DNA of 7,142 nt from Pseudomonadota bacterium (GTDB lineage Bacteria; Myxococcota_A; Polyangia; Haliangiales; Haliangiaceae): assembly GCA_023386455.1 (NCBI GenBank), contig JAEWJO010000025.1, positions 1 to 7,142 of the forward strand, written 5' to 3'. This document shows positions 1 to 6,491 of this stretch, one piece after another. The notes beneath the pieces were generated by a model. That model worked only from the letters and a program-made list of their open reading frames with translations. It had not been told where the DNA came from and ran no database searches. Every line of letters starts with the position of its first letter. Position 1 is the stretch's first letter. The position numbers and the translations under genes were made by a program.

Positions 1-1441
1 GTCCGACGCCGGCGTCCCTCGCCGGAATCCCCGCGTCGGCGACCATCGCGACGAACCCCGCGTCGGCGGCGAGCGTCGGCTGCGCATCCTCGGCGAGCGA
101 CGGCGGCGCGTCCTCGGCGGCGAGCGCCGCATCGTCGTGCGCTGCCTCGCCGGACGAGCCGAACAGCTTCATCGCACCGAGCGTCGCGCCAGTGGCGAGC
201 ACGGCACCGGCGCCGATGATCGCGAGCACGCGCCGGCGCTGCGTCGACTTGCTGCCCTCGGTGACCCTGTGGATCAGCGCGGTCACCGCCGGATCGTCGG
301 GGGCGAGCGCGCTCGCACGATCGGCGAGTGCCATCGCGCGCGGCAGCCTGTCGTCGGCGATCGCGCGATCGGCCGTCGTCAGGATCGCGGCGAGCACCGC
401 CGGCAGCTTCGTCTTCACGAAGGCCTCGGGCTCCGCGAAGTACGCCGCGAGCTCGTCCTTGGGATCGCCGAGCCCGCCGGTGGCGGCGATCGCGCGCAGC
501 TCGTCGGCGACGTCGCTCGCGCGCTCGGGTCGACCGCTCGGATCGGACGCCATCAGCCGATCGATCACGCGCGACAGATCCGGCCCGACGGCCGAGCGCC
601 GGCGCACCGCCGACACGAGCTGGCCCTGCGCGATCTGCGCCATCACCTTCGCCGGCGAGCCTGAATACGGCAACACGCCGGTCGCGAGCTGGTACAGCGT
701 CGCGCCGAGCGAGTAGAGGTCGCTCCTCGACGTCGCGGTGTCACCGCTCGCCTGCTCCGGGCTCATGTAGGCCGGCGTGCCGAGCAGCGCGCCGGTCTTC
801 GTCACGAGCGAGTCCTCGGTCTCGAGGCGGGCGACGCCAAAGTCGGCGAGCAGCACGCGGCCACCCGCCGCGATCATCACGTTCGCGGGCTTCACGTCGC
901 GATGGACGATGCCGGCCTGGTGCGCGATCGCGAGCGCATCGGCGAGCAGCGCGCCGAGGCACGCGACCACCTCGGACAGCATCGGCCCGCGCTGCTCGAG
1001 CTCGCCGAGCCGCGCGCGGCCGCGGCTCAGCTCCATCACGATGTACGGCGGATCGATCGCACCACTGACCGAGTCGGTGACCGTCGAGCCGCCGACGTCG
1101 TAGACGCGCAGGATGTTCGCGTGCTCGAGGCCCGCCGCGGCGCGCGCCTCGCGGTGAAACCGCCGGACGACCTCGTCGCGTCGCGCGAGGTGCGGGAACA
1201 GGACCTTGATCGCGACCTCGCGCCGGAGCTCCTTGTCCCGCGCGCGGTACACGGTCGCCATGCCGCCCTCGCCGATCTCCTCGACGAGCTCGTAGCGCCC
1301 GAGCACGTCGCCGATGTGGACGGCGCGACGCTTCGCCGTCGAGGACGGCGCACTCGCGGATTCGCCGGCCTCCGAATCGGACGACTGCGTGTCGGCGAGA
1401 GGATCCGTATCGTGGCTGCGATCCGGACCGTCGGGCACCAC
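1..1441 (-). CDS. Hanks-type Ser/Thr protein kinase with one TM helix (3' end cut by window edge)
   Basis: Transfers phosphate from ATP to Ser/Thr of target proteins; a membrane-anchored signalling kinase of the bacterial PknB-like family. At least 480 residues are visible with no stop before the edge. An Asp/Ser-rich leader (1-40) precedes a complete kinase domain: glycine-rich loop GEGGMATV (57-64), VAIK lysine K79, helix-C glutamate E98 in FHREAR, HRDVKPAN (180-187; D182 catalytic, RD-type), DFG (200-202), activation segment ending GTPAYMSPE (221-229). Residues about 340-395 are helical and TPR-like; a TM helix at about 405-424 follows QRRRR, placing the kinase in the cytoplasm. The remaining tail is Ala/Asp/Pro-rich. 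The start is GTG at 1441 or the adjacent GTG at 1438: an in-frame TAA lies four codons upstream, and the first ATG falls inside the glycine loop. It begins 5 nt after the response-regulator stop with no strong ribosome site, so translational coupling is likely. The substrate is unknown. Confidence 0.95.
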   Translation of the reverse strand, partial: MVPDGPDRSHDTDPLADTQSSDSEAGESASAPSSTAKRRAVHIGDVLGRYELVEEIGEGGMATVYRARDKELRREVAIKVLFPHLARRDEVVRRFHREARAAAGLEHANILRVYDVGGSTVTDSVSGAIDPPYIVMELSRGRARLGELEQRGPMLSEVVACLGALLADALAIAHQAGIVHRDVKPANVMIAAGGRVLLADFGVARLETEDSLVTKTGALLGTPAYMSPEQASGDTATSRSDLYSLGATLYQLATGVLPYSGSPAKVMAQIAQGQLVSAVRRRSAVGPDLSRVIDRLMASDPSGRPERASDVADELRAIAATGGLGDPKDELAAYFAEPEAFVKTKLPAVLAAILTTADRAIADDRLPRAMALADRASALAPDDPAVTALIHRVTEGSKSTQRRRVLAIIGAGAVLATGATLGAMKLFGSSGEAAHDDAALAAEDAPPSLAEDAQPTLAADAGFVAMVADAGIPARDAGVG

Positions 1442-1446
1442 GCGAC

Positions 1447-2322
1447 TCAGTTACCCGAGTACACCACGTGGCCGGTCTTGCCCCCGGCCTTCGCTGCCTT
1501 CATGGCCTTGCCGAGGCGGCGGCCGAGCTCGTCGGCACCGGTGTTGACCGTGAGGCCGTCCGTGGTCGCGATCGCGAGTACGAGCGCGAGCGCCTTGGCA
1601 TCGCCGGGAAGCGTCGAGCGGTGGCCGTCGAATGCGGTCTCCGCCTGCTTCACGAACTGCTCCGAGTGATCGGGCGACAGCACCGCGATGAAGTCCGAGC
1701 CGCCGATGTGACCGACGAACGCGCCACCACCGGAGGAGGCACGCGCCGCCTCGAGCAGCCACGCGCCGAGGCTCTTCACCGTGTCCTCCGAGCGCGCGAT
1801 GCCGATCCCGTCGGCGTACGAGTCCCAGTTCAGGATATCGATGTGGACGACGCTCGTCGGCTTGCCGCTCTTCAGCGCGCCCTCGATCTCCTCGTCGATC
1901 GCCCGCGAACCGGGCAGGTTCGTCGTCGGGTTGCGATCGCGCTCGCGTCGAGCGGCCCGGATGAGCGCCTTGCAGCGCGCCCCGAACTCGCGGAGGTCGA
2001 AGGGTTTGGACATGTACGCGTCGGCGCCGGCTTCGAGGCCCGAGACCTCGTTGTCGACTCCGGCCAGCGCGGTGAGCATGAGGATCGGGGTACGCGACCA
2101 CATCACGTCGGCCTTGAGCCGTCGCGCGACCTCGAGCCCGTCCACCCTCGGCATCATGACATCGAGCACGAGGAGGTCCGGATCGTGGGCTTTGACGAGC
2201 TTCAGGGCCTCGTCGCCATCTCTGGCGCGCAGGCACAAGAATCCCGCATCGCCGAGCGCCATGTTGACCATGTGCGCGATGGCGTCGTCGTCTTCCGCGA
2301 TCACGATCTTTTTGAGGAGCAT
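1447..2322 (-). CDS. Response regulator: receiver domain plus degenerate GGDEF-like domain
   Basis: 291 residues. The receiver domain (about 1-122) has the acidic pocket E10/D11/D12, phospho-acceptor D54 in LVLDVMMP, T84 and K106 in SKPF, so it should be phosphorylatable. The rest (131-290) follows the GGDEF fold: NPTTNLPGSR (131-140) matches the usual DxLTxLxNR entry motif, HID (160-162) the first metal aspartate, GGSDF (207-211) the signature, and AMKAAKAGGKTGHVV (273-287) the usual closing helix and strand. The signature is altered (Ser in place of the catalytic third acidic residue) and there is no RxxD inhibitory site upstream, so cyclic-di-GMP synthesis is unlikely; a binding or interaction role is inferred. 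ATG at 2322 is chosen because CAGGG lies 7 nt upstream and receiver domains normally begin just before the KKIVIAEDD strand; ATG at 2346 would add eight residues. It is first gene of an operon with the kinase. No histidine kinase is nearby. Confidence 0.93.
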   Translation of the reverse strand: MLLKKIVIAEDDDAIAHMVNMALGDAGFLCLRARDGDEALKLVKAHDPDLLVLDVMMPRVDGLEVARRLKADVMWSRTPILMLTALAGVDNEVSGLEAGADAYMSKPFDLREFGARCKALIRAARRERDRNPTTNLPGSRAIDEEIEGALKSGKPTSVVHIDILNWDSYADGIGIARSEDTVKSLGAWLLEAARASSGGGAFVGHIGGSDFIAVLSPDHSEQFVKQAETAFDGHRSTLPGDAKALALVLAIATTDGLTVNTGADELGRRLGKAMKAAKAGGKTGHVVYSGN

Positions 2323-2360
2323 CGGATCGCCCTGTTGATACCACATGGTAAGGCTCTTCT
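2323..2360. promoter_or_regulatory. 38-bp divergent intergenic region with both ribosome binding sites
   Basis: This gap separates the divergent response regulator and M16 peptidase genes. It contains AAGG (2350-2353), 7 nt before the peptidase GTG, and on the other strand CAGGG (2334-2330), 7 nt before the regulator ATG. It is too short for two complete promoters, so promoter elements must extend into the opposing coding regions. The only plus-strand candidate I can find is TTGAGG (2312-2317), then 17 nt, then a poor -10 TTGATA (2335-2340). I see no convincing minus-strand promoter. Confidence 0.4.
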
Positions 2361-3647
2361 GTGCTCGATCCGGCCGTCGAGACGACGACGCTCGATAACG
2401 GGCTCGCCGTCACAACCGTGGCGCTCCCTCACCTCCACACGGCGGTGTGTGCGCTGTTTGTCAAGGTCGGCGCCCGGTTCGAAGCTCCCGACGACAACGG
2501 CCTGTCGCACTTCGTCGAGCACATGCTGTTTCGCGGGACCGAGCGGTACCCGACCTCGCTGGCCCTGAACACGGCGGTCGAGAAGCTCGGGTCGACCCTC
2601 CATGCCGAGACCGGCCGCGACTACTCGCTGTTCCAGCTCGGCCTCGAGCCCGCCCACGTCCCGGCCGCCATCGAGCTCCTCGGCGAGCTGCTCGGCCGTC
2701 CTCGGTTCACCGAGATCGAGCTCGAGCGCGAGCTCATCCTCGAGGAGATCAACGAGGACTATAACGAGCAGGACATCGAGATCAACGTCGACGATATCGC
2801 GCGTGGTCTCGTGTTCGCCGACCACCCGCTCGGCCAGCGCATCATCGGCCCTCGCACCAACGTCCAGCGCTTCACCCAGGCCGACGTCCAGCGCCACTTC
2901 ACCTCGTTCTATGGTGCGACCAACGCGAACCTCTGCGTCGCCGGCCCCGTCGAGCACGGCCGCGTCGTCGAGCACGCCGCGCGCGCCCTCGCCGCGATGC
3001 CCGCCGGGACCCGCGCGATCGTCCCGGCCGCGCCGCCGCCGATTCCCGGGCCTCGCTTCCAGCACGTCCGCGATGCCGGCTCGCAGACCTCGCTCTCGGT
3101 CGTGTTTCGCGCGGTCCCCGAGCTCGACCCCGCCTACGTCCCGCTCGTCGCGCTCCTCCGCGTCCTCGACGACGGCATGTCGACGCGCCTGCACTACACG
3201 CTCGCCGACCAGAAGGGCCTCGCGTACTCGATCCACGCCGCGATCGAGCCGCTCGCCGACGCCGCGCTGTTCGAGATCTCCGGCGCGACCGCGAACGCCA
3301 AGGTCCCCTCCCTCGTGAAGGAGCTGCTCGCGCTCCTCGACGGCCTGCGCAGCGGCAAGGTCACCGACGACGAGCTCGCCAAGGCGCGCGTCCGCTACCG
3401 CTACGAGACCCTCGCCTCGATCGACGACGCCGCCGCGATGGTCGGCTGGTTCGGCGGCACCGCGCTCTACTACCAGCCACCGAGCCTGTCCGAGCGCCTC
3501 GCGCAGATGGACAAGGTCTCCGTCGACGATGTCGTCGCGGTCGCCGAGAACGTCCTCGCGCCGACGCACCTCGCGCTCGCCGCCGTCGGCTCGCTCTCGC
3601 GCGCCCGCCTCGGTGAGCTGCGCCAGGCCGTGACCGACTGGCGATGA
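2361..3647 (+). CDS. M16 family zinc metallopeptidase (processing-peptidase type)
   Basis: 428 residues, about the usual size of single-chain M16B peptidases related to mitochondrial processing peptidase beta and bacterial YmxG/PqqL-type enzymes. Such enzymes cleave peptides or presequences inside a clam-shell chamber. The inverted zinc motif HFVEH is complete (H50, E53, H54) and the third ligand is E129 in LILEEI, 74 residues on, within the normal spacing. Other family landmarks: TLDNGLAV at the N-terminus (10-17), HPLGQRIIG (155-163), AGPV closing the first half (194-197), and in the second half TRLHYTLADQKGLAYS beginning near R276, matching the conserved substrate-binding R/Y region. No signal peptide is visible, so it is probably cytoplasmic. 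The start is GTG, supported by AAGG 7 nt upstream and by the normal family N-terminus. No inactive partner subunit lies beside it, so it may act as a homodimer. The substrate cannot be predicted. Confidence 0.95.
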   Translation: MLDPAVETTTLDNGLAVTTVALPHLHTAVCALFVKVGARFEAPDDNGLSHFVEHMLFRGTERYPTSLALNTAVEKLGSTLHAETGRDYSLFQLGLEPAHVPAAIELLGELLGRPRFTEIELERELILEEINEDYNEQDIEINVDDIARGLVFADHPLGQRIIGPRTNVQRFTQADVQRHFTSFYGATNANLCVAGPVEHGRVVEHAARALAAMPAGTRAIVPAAPPPIPGPRFQHVRDAGSQTSLSVVFRAVPELDPAYVPLVALLRVLDDGMSTRLHYTLADQKGLAYSIHAAIEPLADAALFEISGATANAKVPSLVKELLALLDGLRSGKVTDDELAKARVRYRYETLASIDDAAAMVGWFGGTALYYQPPSLSERLAQMDKVSVDDVVAVAENVLAPTHLALAAVGSLSRARLGELRQAVTDWR

Positions 3648-3674
3648 TTTCTCGACGGTAGGGCTGATTGTACT

Positions 3675-3683
3675 TGCTACACT
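3675..3683 (+). promoter_or_regulatory. Extended -10 promoter for the sirtuin gene
   Basis: TGCTACACT reads as an extended -10 (TGn followed by TACACT). It ends 8 nt before the ATG at 3692, so transcription would begin about at the start codon. There is no good -35 hexamer at the normal spacing, which extended -10 promoters can tolerate. The call rests on this motif and its position only. Confidence 0.45.
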
Positions 3684-3691
3684 CTGGGCCC

Positions 3692-4381
3692 ATGGGGTTC
3701 CGGGACTACAAGAACATCGTCGTCCTCACCGGCGCCGGCATCTCCCAGGCCGCGGGTCTCCCGACCTACCGCGGCCCCGGCGGCCTGTGGAACGACCCCG
3801 CCAAGATCTCGCTCTCGGACGCCTCGGCAATGGAGACGCGGCGCGACGAGGCATGCGCGATGTTCTGGTCGCTCTACACGAGCGCGCGCGAGGTGCGCCC
3901 GACTGCCGCCCATCGCGCGCTCGCCGCATTCGAGGACGCGCTCCCACCGGCGACGAACTTCCTGCTCGTCACCCAGAACGTCGACGGTCTGCACCAGGCA
4001 GCCGGCAGCAAGCGCGTCTGCGAGTTCCACGGCTCGCTCGCGCGCTGGCGCTGCGAGGTGTGCAACGCCGAGGTCGAGCTCCCGACCGCGCCGACGCACT
4101 GCGGTCAGCCGATGCGGCCGTGTGTCGTGCTGTTCGGCGAGGAGATTCCCGTCGCCGCCGAGCACACCGCCAAGCGCGCCCTGCGCGACTGCGACCTGTT
4201 CGTCGCGATCGGCACGAGCGGCACCGTGATCCCGGCCGCGAGCTTCGTGCGGTGGGCCGCGTACAACGGCGCGCGCCGTGCGCTGCTCAACCTCGAGATC
4301 GACGACGACGCGCGGGAGCTGTTCAGCGAGTGCCATGCCGGCACCGCCGACGACCTCGTCCCGCAGTTCTTCGGCGCCTGA
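3692..4381 (+). CDS. Sir2-family NAD-dependent protein deacylase (sirtuin)
   Basis: Sirtuins remove acyl groups from protein lysines using NAD+, giving nicotinamide and O-acyl-ADP-ribose. The 229-residue protein covers the whole domain: [20 protein letters not shown] (14-33) binds [11 protein letters not shown] (94-101) supplies Q95, N96 and D98, and H113 in FHGS is the catalytic base. C121 and C124 form the first zinc pair, and VVLFGEEIP (145-153), [10 protein letters not shown] (174-183) and N200 complete the fold. The PTYRG form of the first motif resembles the class III (CobB/SIRT5-like) group. Of the second zinc pair only C137 is in place: the usual first Cys position is P134, with H136 and C144 nearby as possible substitutes. 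Y62 may correspond to the Tyr of the YxxR acyl-selectivity motif, but the next Arg is R66, one position late. ATG 3692 begins [16 protein letters not shown], the normal N-terminus; TTG at 3668 would add eight residues and overlap the -10. Probably cytoplasmic. Confidence 0.95.
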   Translation: MGFRDYKNIVVLTGAGISQAAGLPTYRGPGGLWNDPAKISLSDASAMETRRDEACAMFWSLYTSAREVRPTAAHRALAAFEDALPPATNFLLVTQNVDGLHQAAGSKRVCEFHGSLARWRCEVCNAEVELPTAPTHCGQPMRPCVVLFGEEIPVAAEHTAKRALRDCDLFVAIGTSGTVIPAASFVRWAAYNGARRALLNLEIDDDARELFSECHAGTADDLVPQFFGA

Positions 4382-4409
4382 CGCCGCGGTTCCGCTAAAC
4401 GAGGACTGA
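4382..4409. other. 28-bp convergent intergenic gap, no terminator seen
   Basis: The sirtuin gene and the minus-strand lipoprotein gene converge here. I see no strong hairpin and no T-run on either strand, so transcripts from the two sides may overlap at their 3' ends or end by Rho. Confidence 0.5.
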
Positions 4410-4889
4410 CTACGGCGCGAGTGGGGCGTGAACCGTCGCGAGGGCGACCTCGCCACAGCCTTCGCCGTTCGGCTCGCTCGTCGAGTACGTGACCGGGAAC
4501 TGCTGGTCGAACACGACTGCCTGTTCGTGCATCACGCGGAGCCCGAGGTGATCCGGTCCGAGGTCCCAGACATCGAGGCGATGAATCGCGAAGCGCAGCT
4601 GTTGCGTCGACGAGACGTCGGAGTCGAACTCGAGGGCTAGCTTGAAGTTCCCGGCGGTCGCGCGGCACTGATCGACACACGTCACTCTGGCGTCGGCGTC
4701 GACGGAATACACGGCCTGTAGCTGCTCGCCGTCCGCGTCCGCATGCAGCTGGTATGTCCCCGGTCCGGGCGTGTTCTCGACGTCGATCACGAGGCCCGAT
4801 GACGGATACAGCCCGTTACACAGGTGGTCGCCGCACCCCGCCGTGGTGACCGCACCAGCGATTGCAAACCCGATGATCGAGTACTTCAT
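4410..4889 (-). CDS. Small lipoprotein, paralog of the one at 6492-6983
   Basis: A 159-residue secreted lipoprotein of no family I recognise. The signal peptide is MKYSIIGFAIAGAVTTAGC, with TAGC as lipobox and C19 as lipidated cysteine; G20 at +2 suggests outer-membrane sorting by the E. coli rule. The mature part looks beta-rich and has C24, the motif VTCVDQC (C71, C75), DQQFPVTY (128-135) and a late EGC (C145). These match the paralog's VTCVDGC, DQLYTPTY and EEGC, so two disulphides among C24, C71, C75 and C145 are likely (inference). ATG 4889 is preferred over GTG 4892 because GGAGGT sits 5 nt before the ATG. The gene lies 102 bp after the large lipoprotein gene on the same strand and could be read from the same transcript; I see no clear promoter in the gap. 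Function unknown. Confidence 0.85.
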   Translation of the reverse strand: MKYSIIGFAIAGAVTTAGCGDHLCNGLYPSSGLVIDVENTPGPGTYQLHADADGEQLQAVYSVDADARVTCVDQCRATAGNFKLALEFDSDVSSTQQLRFAIHRLDVWDLGPDHLGLRVMHEQAVVFDQQFPVTYSTSEPNGEGCGEVALATVHAPLAP

Positions 4890-4894
4890 CACGC

Positions 4895-4900
4895 ACCTCC
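4895..4900 (-). promoter_or_regulatory. Strong ribosome binding site GGAGGT
   Basis: GGAGGT lies 5 nt before ATG 4889 on the minus strand and decides that start over GTG 4892, which would leave only 2 nt of spacing. It is the best Shine-Dalgarno match in the window. Confidence 0.75.
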
Positions 4901-4991
4901 GAGACCTAGGTTGGGAGCTCGACGAACCGAGACTTCATCGCGAAGAGCCTACGTCCGCCGAACCCAGCGCACCAGTCTCAGAAATTCGAGG

Positions 4992-6464
4992 CTACTTCGA
5001 GACCTCGATGTCGAGCTCGTGCGTGTACTTGCTGTACTCGACGTCGACCTTCTTCGCGTAGATCAGGTGGTCGTGCGCGGCCGGCTTCGGCGCACCGAAC
5101 TTCGCGAGCAGCGCCGCCTCGTACTCCGCACGCGCGGGCTCGTAGTGCTCGAACGGGATGCTGAGGTTCCACTGGCCGACCTTGCCGCCGCGCACGAACA
5201 TCAGGATGCGAGTCGTCGACGTGTCGCCATCGTAGTCGGTCGGCGGCATGATCATCGTGATCGTCGCGGCCTTGTCATCGCGCTTGACGATGTAGTCCTT
5301 GCCGTACGTCGCGACGATCTCGTCGGGGGTCGCGCCGATCAGCGGGCGCTCGGGCTTCTCGAAGCCCCACACCGGGCCCGGCGCGCCGAACAGGTTCGCG
5401 AGCGGCAGGTAGCGCACGTACACGAGGTCGAGATCGTTCGGCCGGTCCCGGCGCGCGGTCGCCCGGACGCCGCGCTTGGCGTCGTACCAGACGTGCTGGT
5501 CGCCGAGCGTCTCCTTCACGACCTTGTGCGCGCCGTAGAGCTCGTCGAGCTTCTTCACGATCTCCTCGCCCTGGACCGGGAAGCCGTACTCGGGGCTGAT
5601 CGACGCGGTGTGGAACCACACGCCGTAGCTGCGAACGCTCGAGTCCTCGTTCGTGTAGAGGATGACGTGCGTGTTGCGGCCATCGTTGTACGGCGCGGTC
5701 GGCAGCTCGAACTCGGGGAGGTTCGCGTCGCGCGACGTGTCGACACCCATCGCCTCGACCTCCTTCTTCATGTCCGCCATCATCTCGTCGGTCTTCGCCT
5801 TCACGGCGGCGCTCGCCGGCGTCTCGACCTTGATGTACTGCGCGAACTTCTTCGCGAGCTCGGCGGGTTGCTGGCCGAGCACGTCCTGCGGCTTCCACGC
5901 GATCACCTTGGCCTCGGGATCGAGGAACGCGGCGAGCGGGACGTACTTCGAGACCTCGAGCTGGCGGCGCCCGTCGTACTCCGGCGGGCCGAGGATCGCG
6001 CGCGTGCTGCTGGCCTCGTCGAACCACGCCTGGGCGGGCTTGCTGCCGGCGGACGTCCTCGGCGCGCCCCACGCCGCGGTGAGCCCGCTCTCGATCTCCG
6101 GCGGCAGCGAGTACACGATCGCGTCGAGCTTGTCGGCGACGAACTCGAGGCGCGCCTGCGCGTAGACCTCGCCGAACTTGCCGAGGATCGCGTTGACGCT
6201 GAACGTGCCGGTCTTCTTCTTGTCGGACTCGCTGTCCCAGAAGTTCGGGCAGGCCTTCTGCGCGTCGGCGACGGCCATGCCGAACGTCAGCTTGTCGAGC
6301 GGCGCGATGATCTGCGGCGCCTTGCCGGCGATCATGTCGGCCGGCTTCGACGCCTTCGTCTCGCAGCCACCCTTGGTGCTGCCCCTGTCGGCGTGATCGC
6401 CGGCCTTCTTGTCGCCGCCCTTGCAGGCAGCGACGACCATCAACAGCGCAACGAGCTTGTTCAT
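4992..6464 (-). CDS. Large lipoprotein with three internal repeats, function unknown
   Basis: A 490-residue secreted lipoprotein I do not recognise. The signal peptide is MNKLVALLMVVAAC with C14 lipidated; K15 at +2 is not an inner-membrane Asp signal by the E. coli rule. A Lys/Gly/Asp-rich tether (15-48) leads into three similar modules at about 59-181, 195-360 and 375-490. Each opens with a short G-containing helix (FGMAVADAQK 61-70; LGQQPAELAKKF 196-207; IGATPDEIVATYG 376-388), has a helix ending in a Gly-Ala turn (AWGAP 131-135; LYGAH 309-313; KFGAP 455-459) and closes with strands. Modules 1 and 2 share WFD/WYD and YVPLAAFL/YLPLANLF. Module 2 holds a charged helical insert (about 218-240). 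The shape recalls BamE/SmpA-like small domains, but this is a guess. ATG 6464 is chosen over TTG 6482 because only it starts at the signal peptide; no strong ribosome site precedes it. It lies 27 nt after the upstream lipoprotein stop, so the two are probably co-transcribed. Confidence 0.9.
   Translation of the reverse strand: MNKLVALLMVVAACKGGDKKAGDHADRGSTKGGCETKASKPADMIAGKAPQIIAPLDKLTFGMAVADAQKACPNFWDSESDKKKTGTFSVNAILGKFGEVYAQARLEFVADKLDAIVYSLPPEIESGLTAAWGAPRTSAGSKPAQAWFDEASSTRAILGPPEYDGRRQLEVSKYVPLAAFLDPEAKVIAWKPQDVLGQQPAELAKKFAQYIKVETPASAAVKAKTDEMMADMKKEVEAMGVDTSRDANLPEFELPTAPYNDGRNTHVILYTNEDSSVRSYGVWFHTASISPEYGFPVQGEEIVKKLDELYGAHKVVKETLGDQHVWYDAKRGVRATARRDRPNDLDLVYVRYLPLANLFGAPGPVWGFEKPERPLIGATPDEIVATYGKDYIVKRDDKAATITMIMPPTDYDGDTSTTRILMFVRGGKVGQWNLSIPFEHYEPARAEYEAALLAKFGAPKPAAHDHLIYAKKVDVEYSKYTHELDIEVSK
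4995..6290 (-). repeat. Three-fold internal repeat at protein level in the large lipoprotein
   Basis: Modules lie at about 6290-5922, 5882-5385 and 5342-4995. They are recognisable only in translation; the DNA has diverged. Modules 1 and 2 are most alike (WFDE..STRA...YVPLAAFL against WYDAKRGVRA...YLPLANLF); module 3 keeps the opening helix and the FGAPK turn. Confidence 0.55.
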
Positions 6465-6491
6465 CGTCGCGCACTCTATCAACGCGCCCCG

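Noticed and set aside
137..1068. Several plus-strand open frames opposite the kinase
   Set aside because: The minus strand encodes an uninterrupted kinase with every catalytic motif; the plus-strand products are Arg/Ala/Ser-rich shadows.
1447..2322. Active diguanylate cyclase
   Set aside because: The signature is GGSDF, lacking the catalytic third acidic residue, so cyclase activity is unlikely.
1451..2413. 320-codon minus-strand frame overlapping the response regulator
   Set aside because: It is an out-of-frame reading of the regulator; the true frame has all receiver-domain residues.
1468..2568. 366-codon plus-strand frame opposite the response regulator
   Set aside because: It is antisense to the regulator and runs into the M16 gene in the wrong frame; no domain is visible.
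2301..3569. 422-codon open frame on the minus strand opposite the M16 peptidase
   Set aside because: It lies antisense to a gene with all M16 motifs and overlaps the start of the response regulator. The product is Arg/Glu/Asp-rich with no recognisable motif.
4899..4933. Two CCGAGAC copies 28 bp apart upstream of the small lipoprotein gene
   Set aside because: A perfect 7-base repeat within about 100 bp is expected by chance fairly often, the spacing is not a whole number of helical turns, and one copy overlaps the ribosome binding site.
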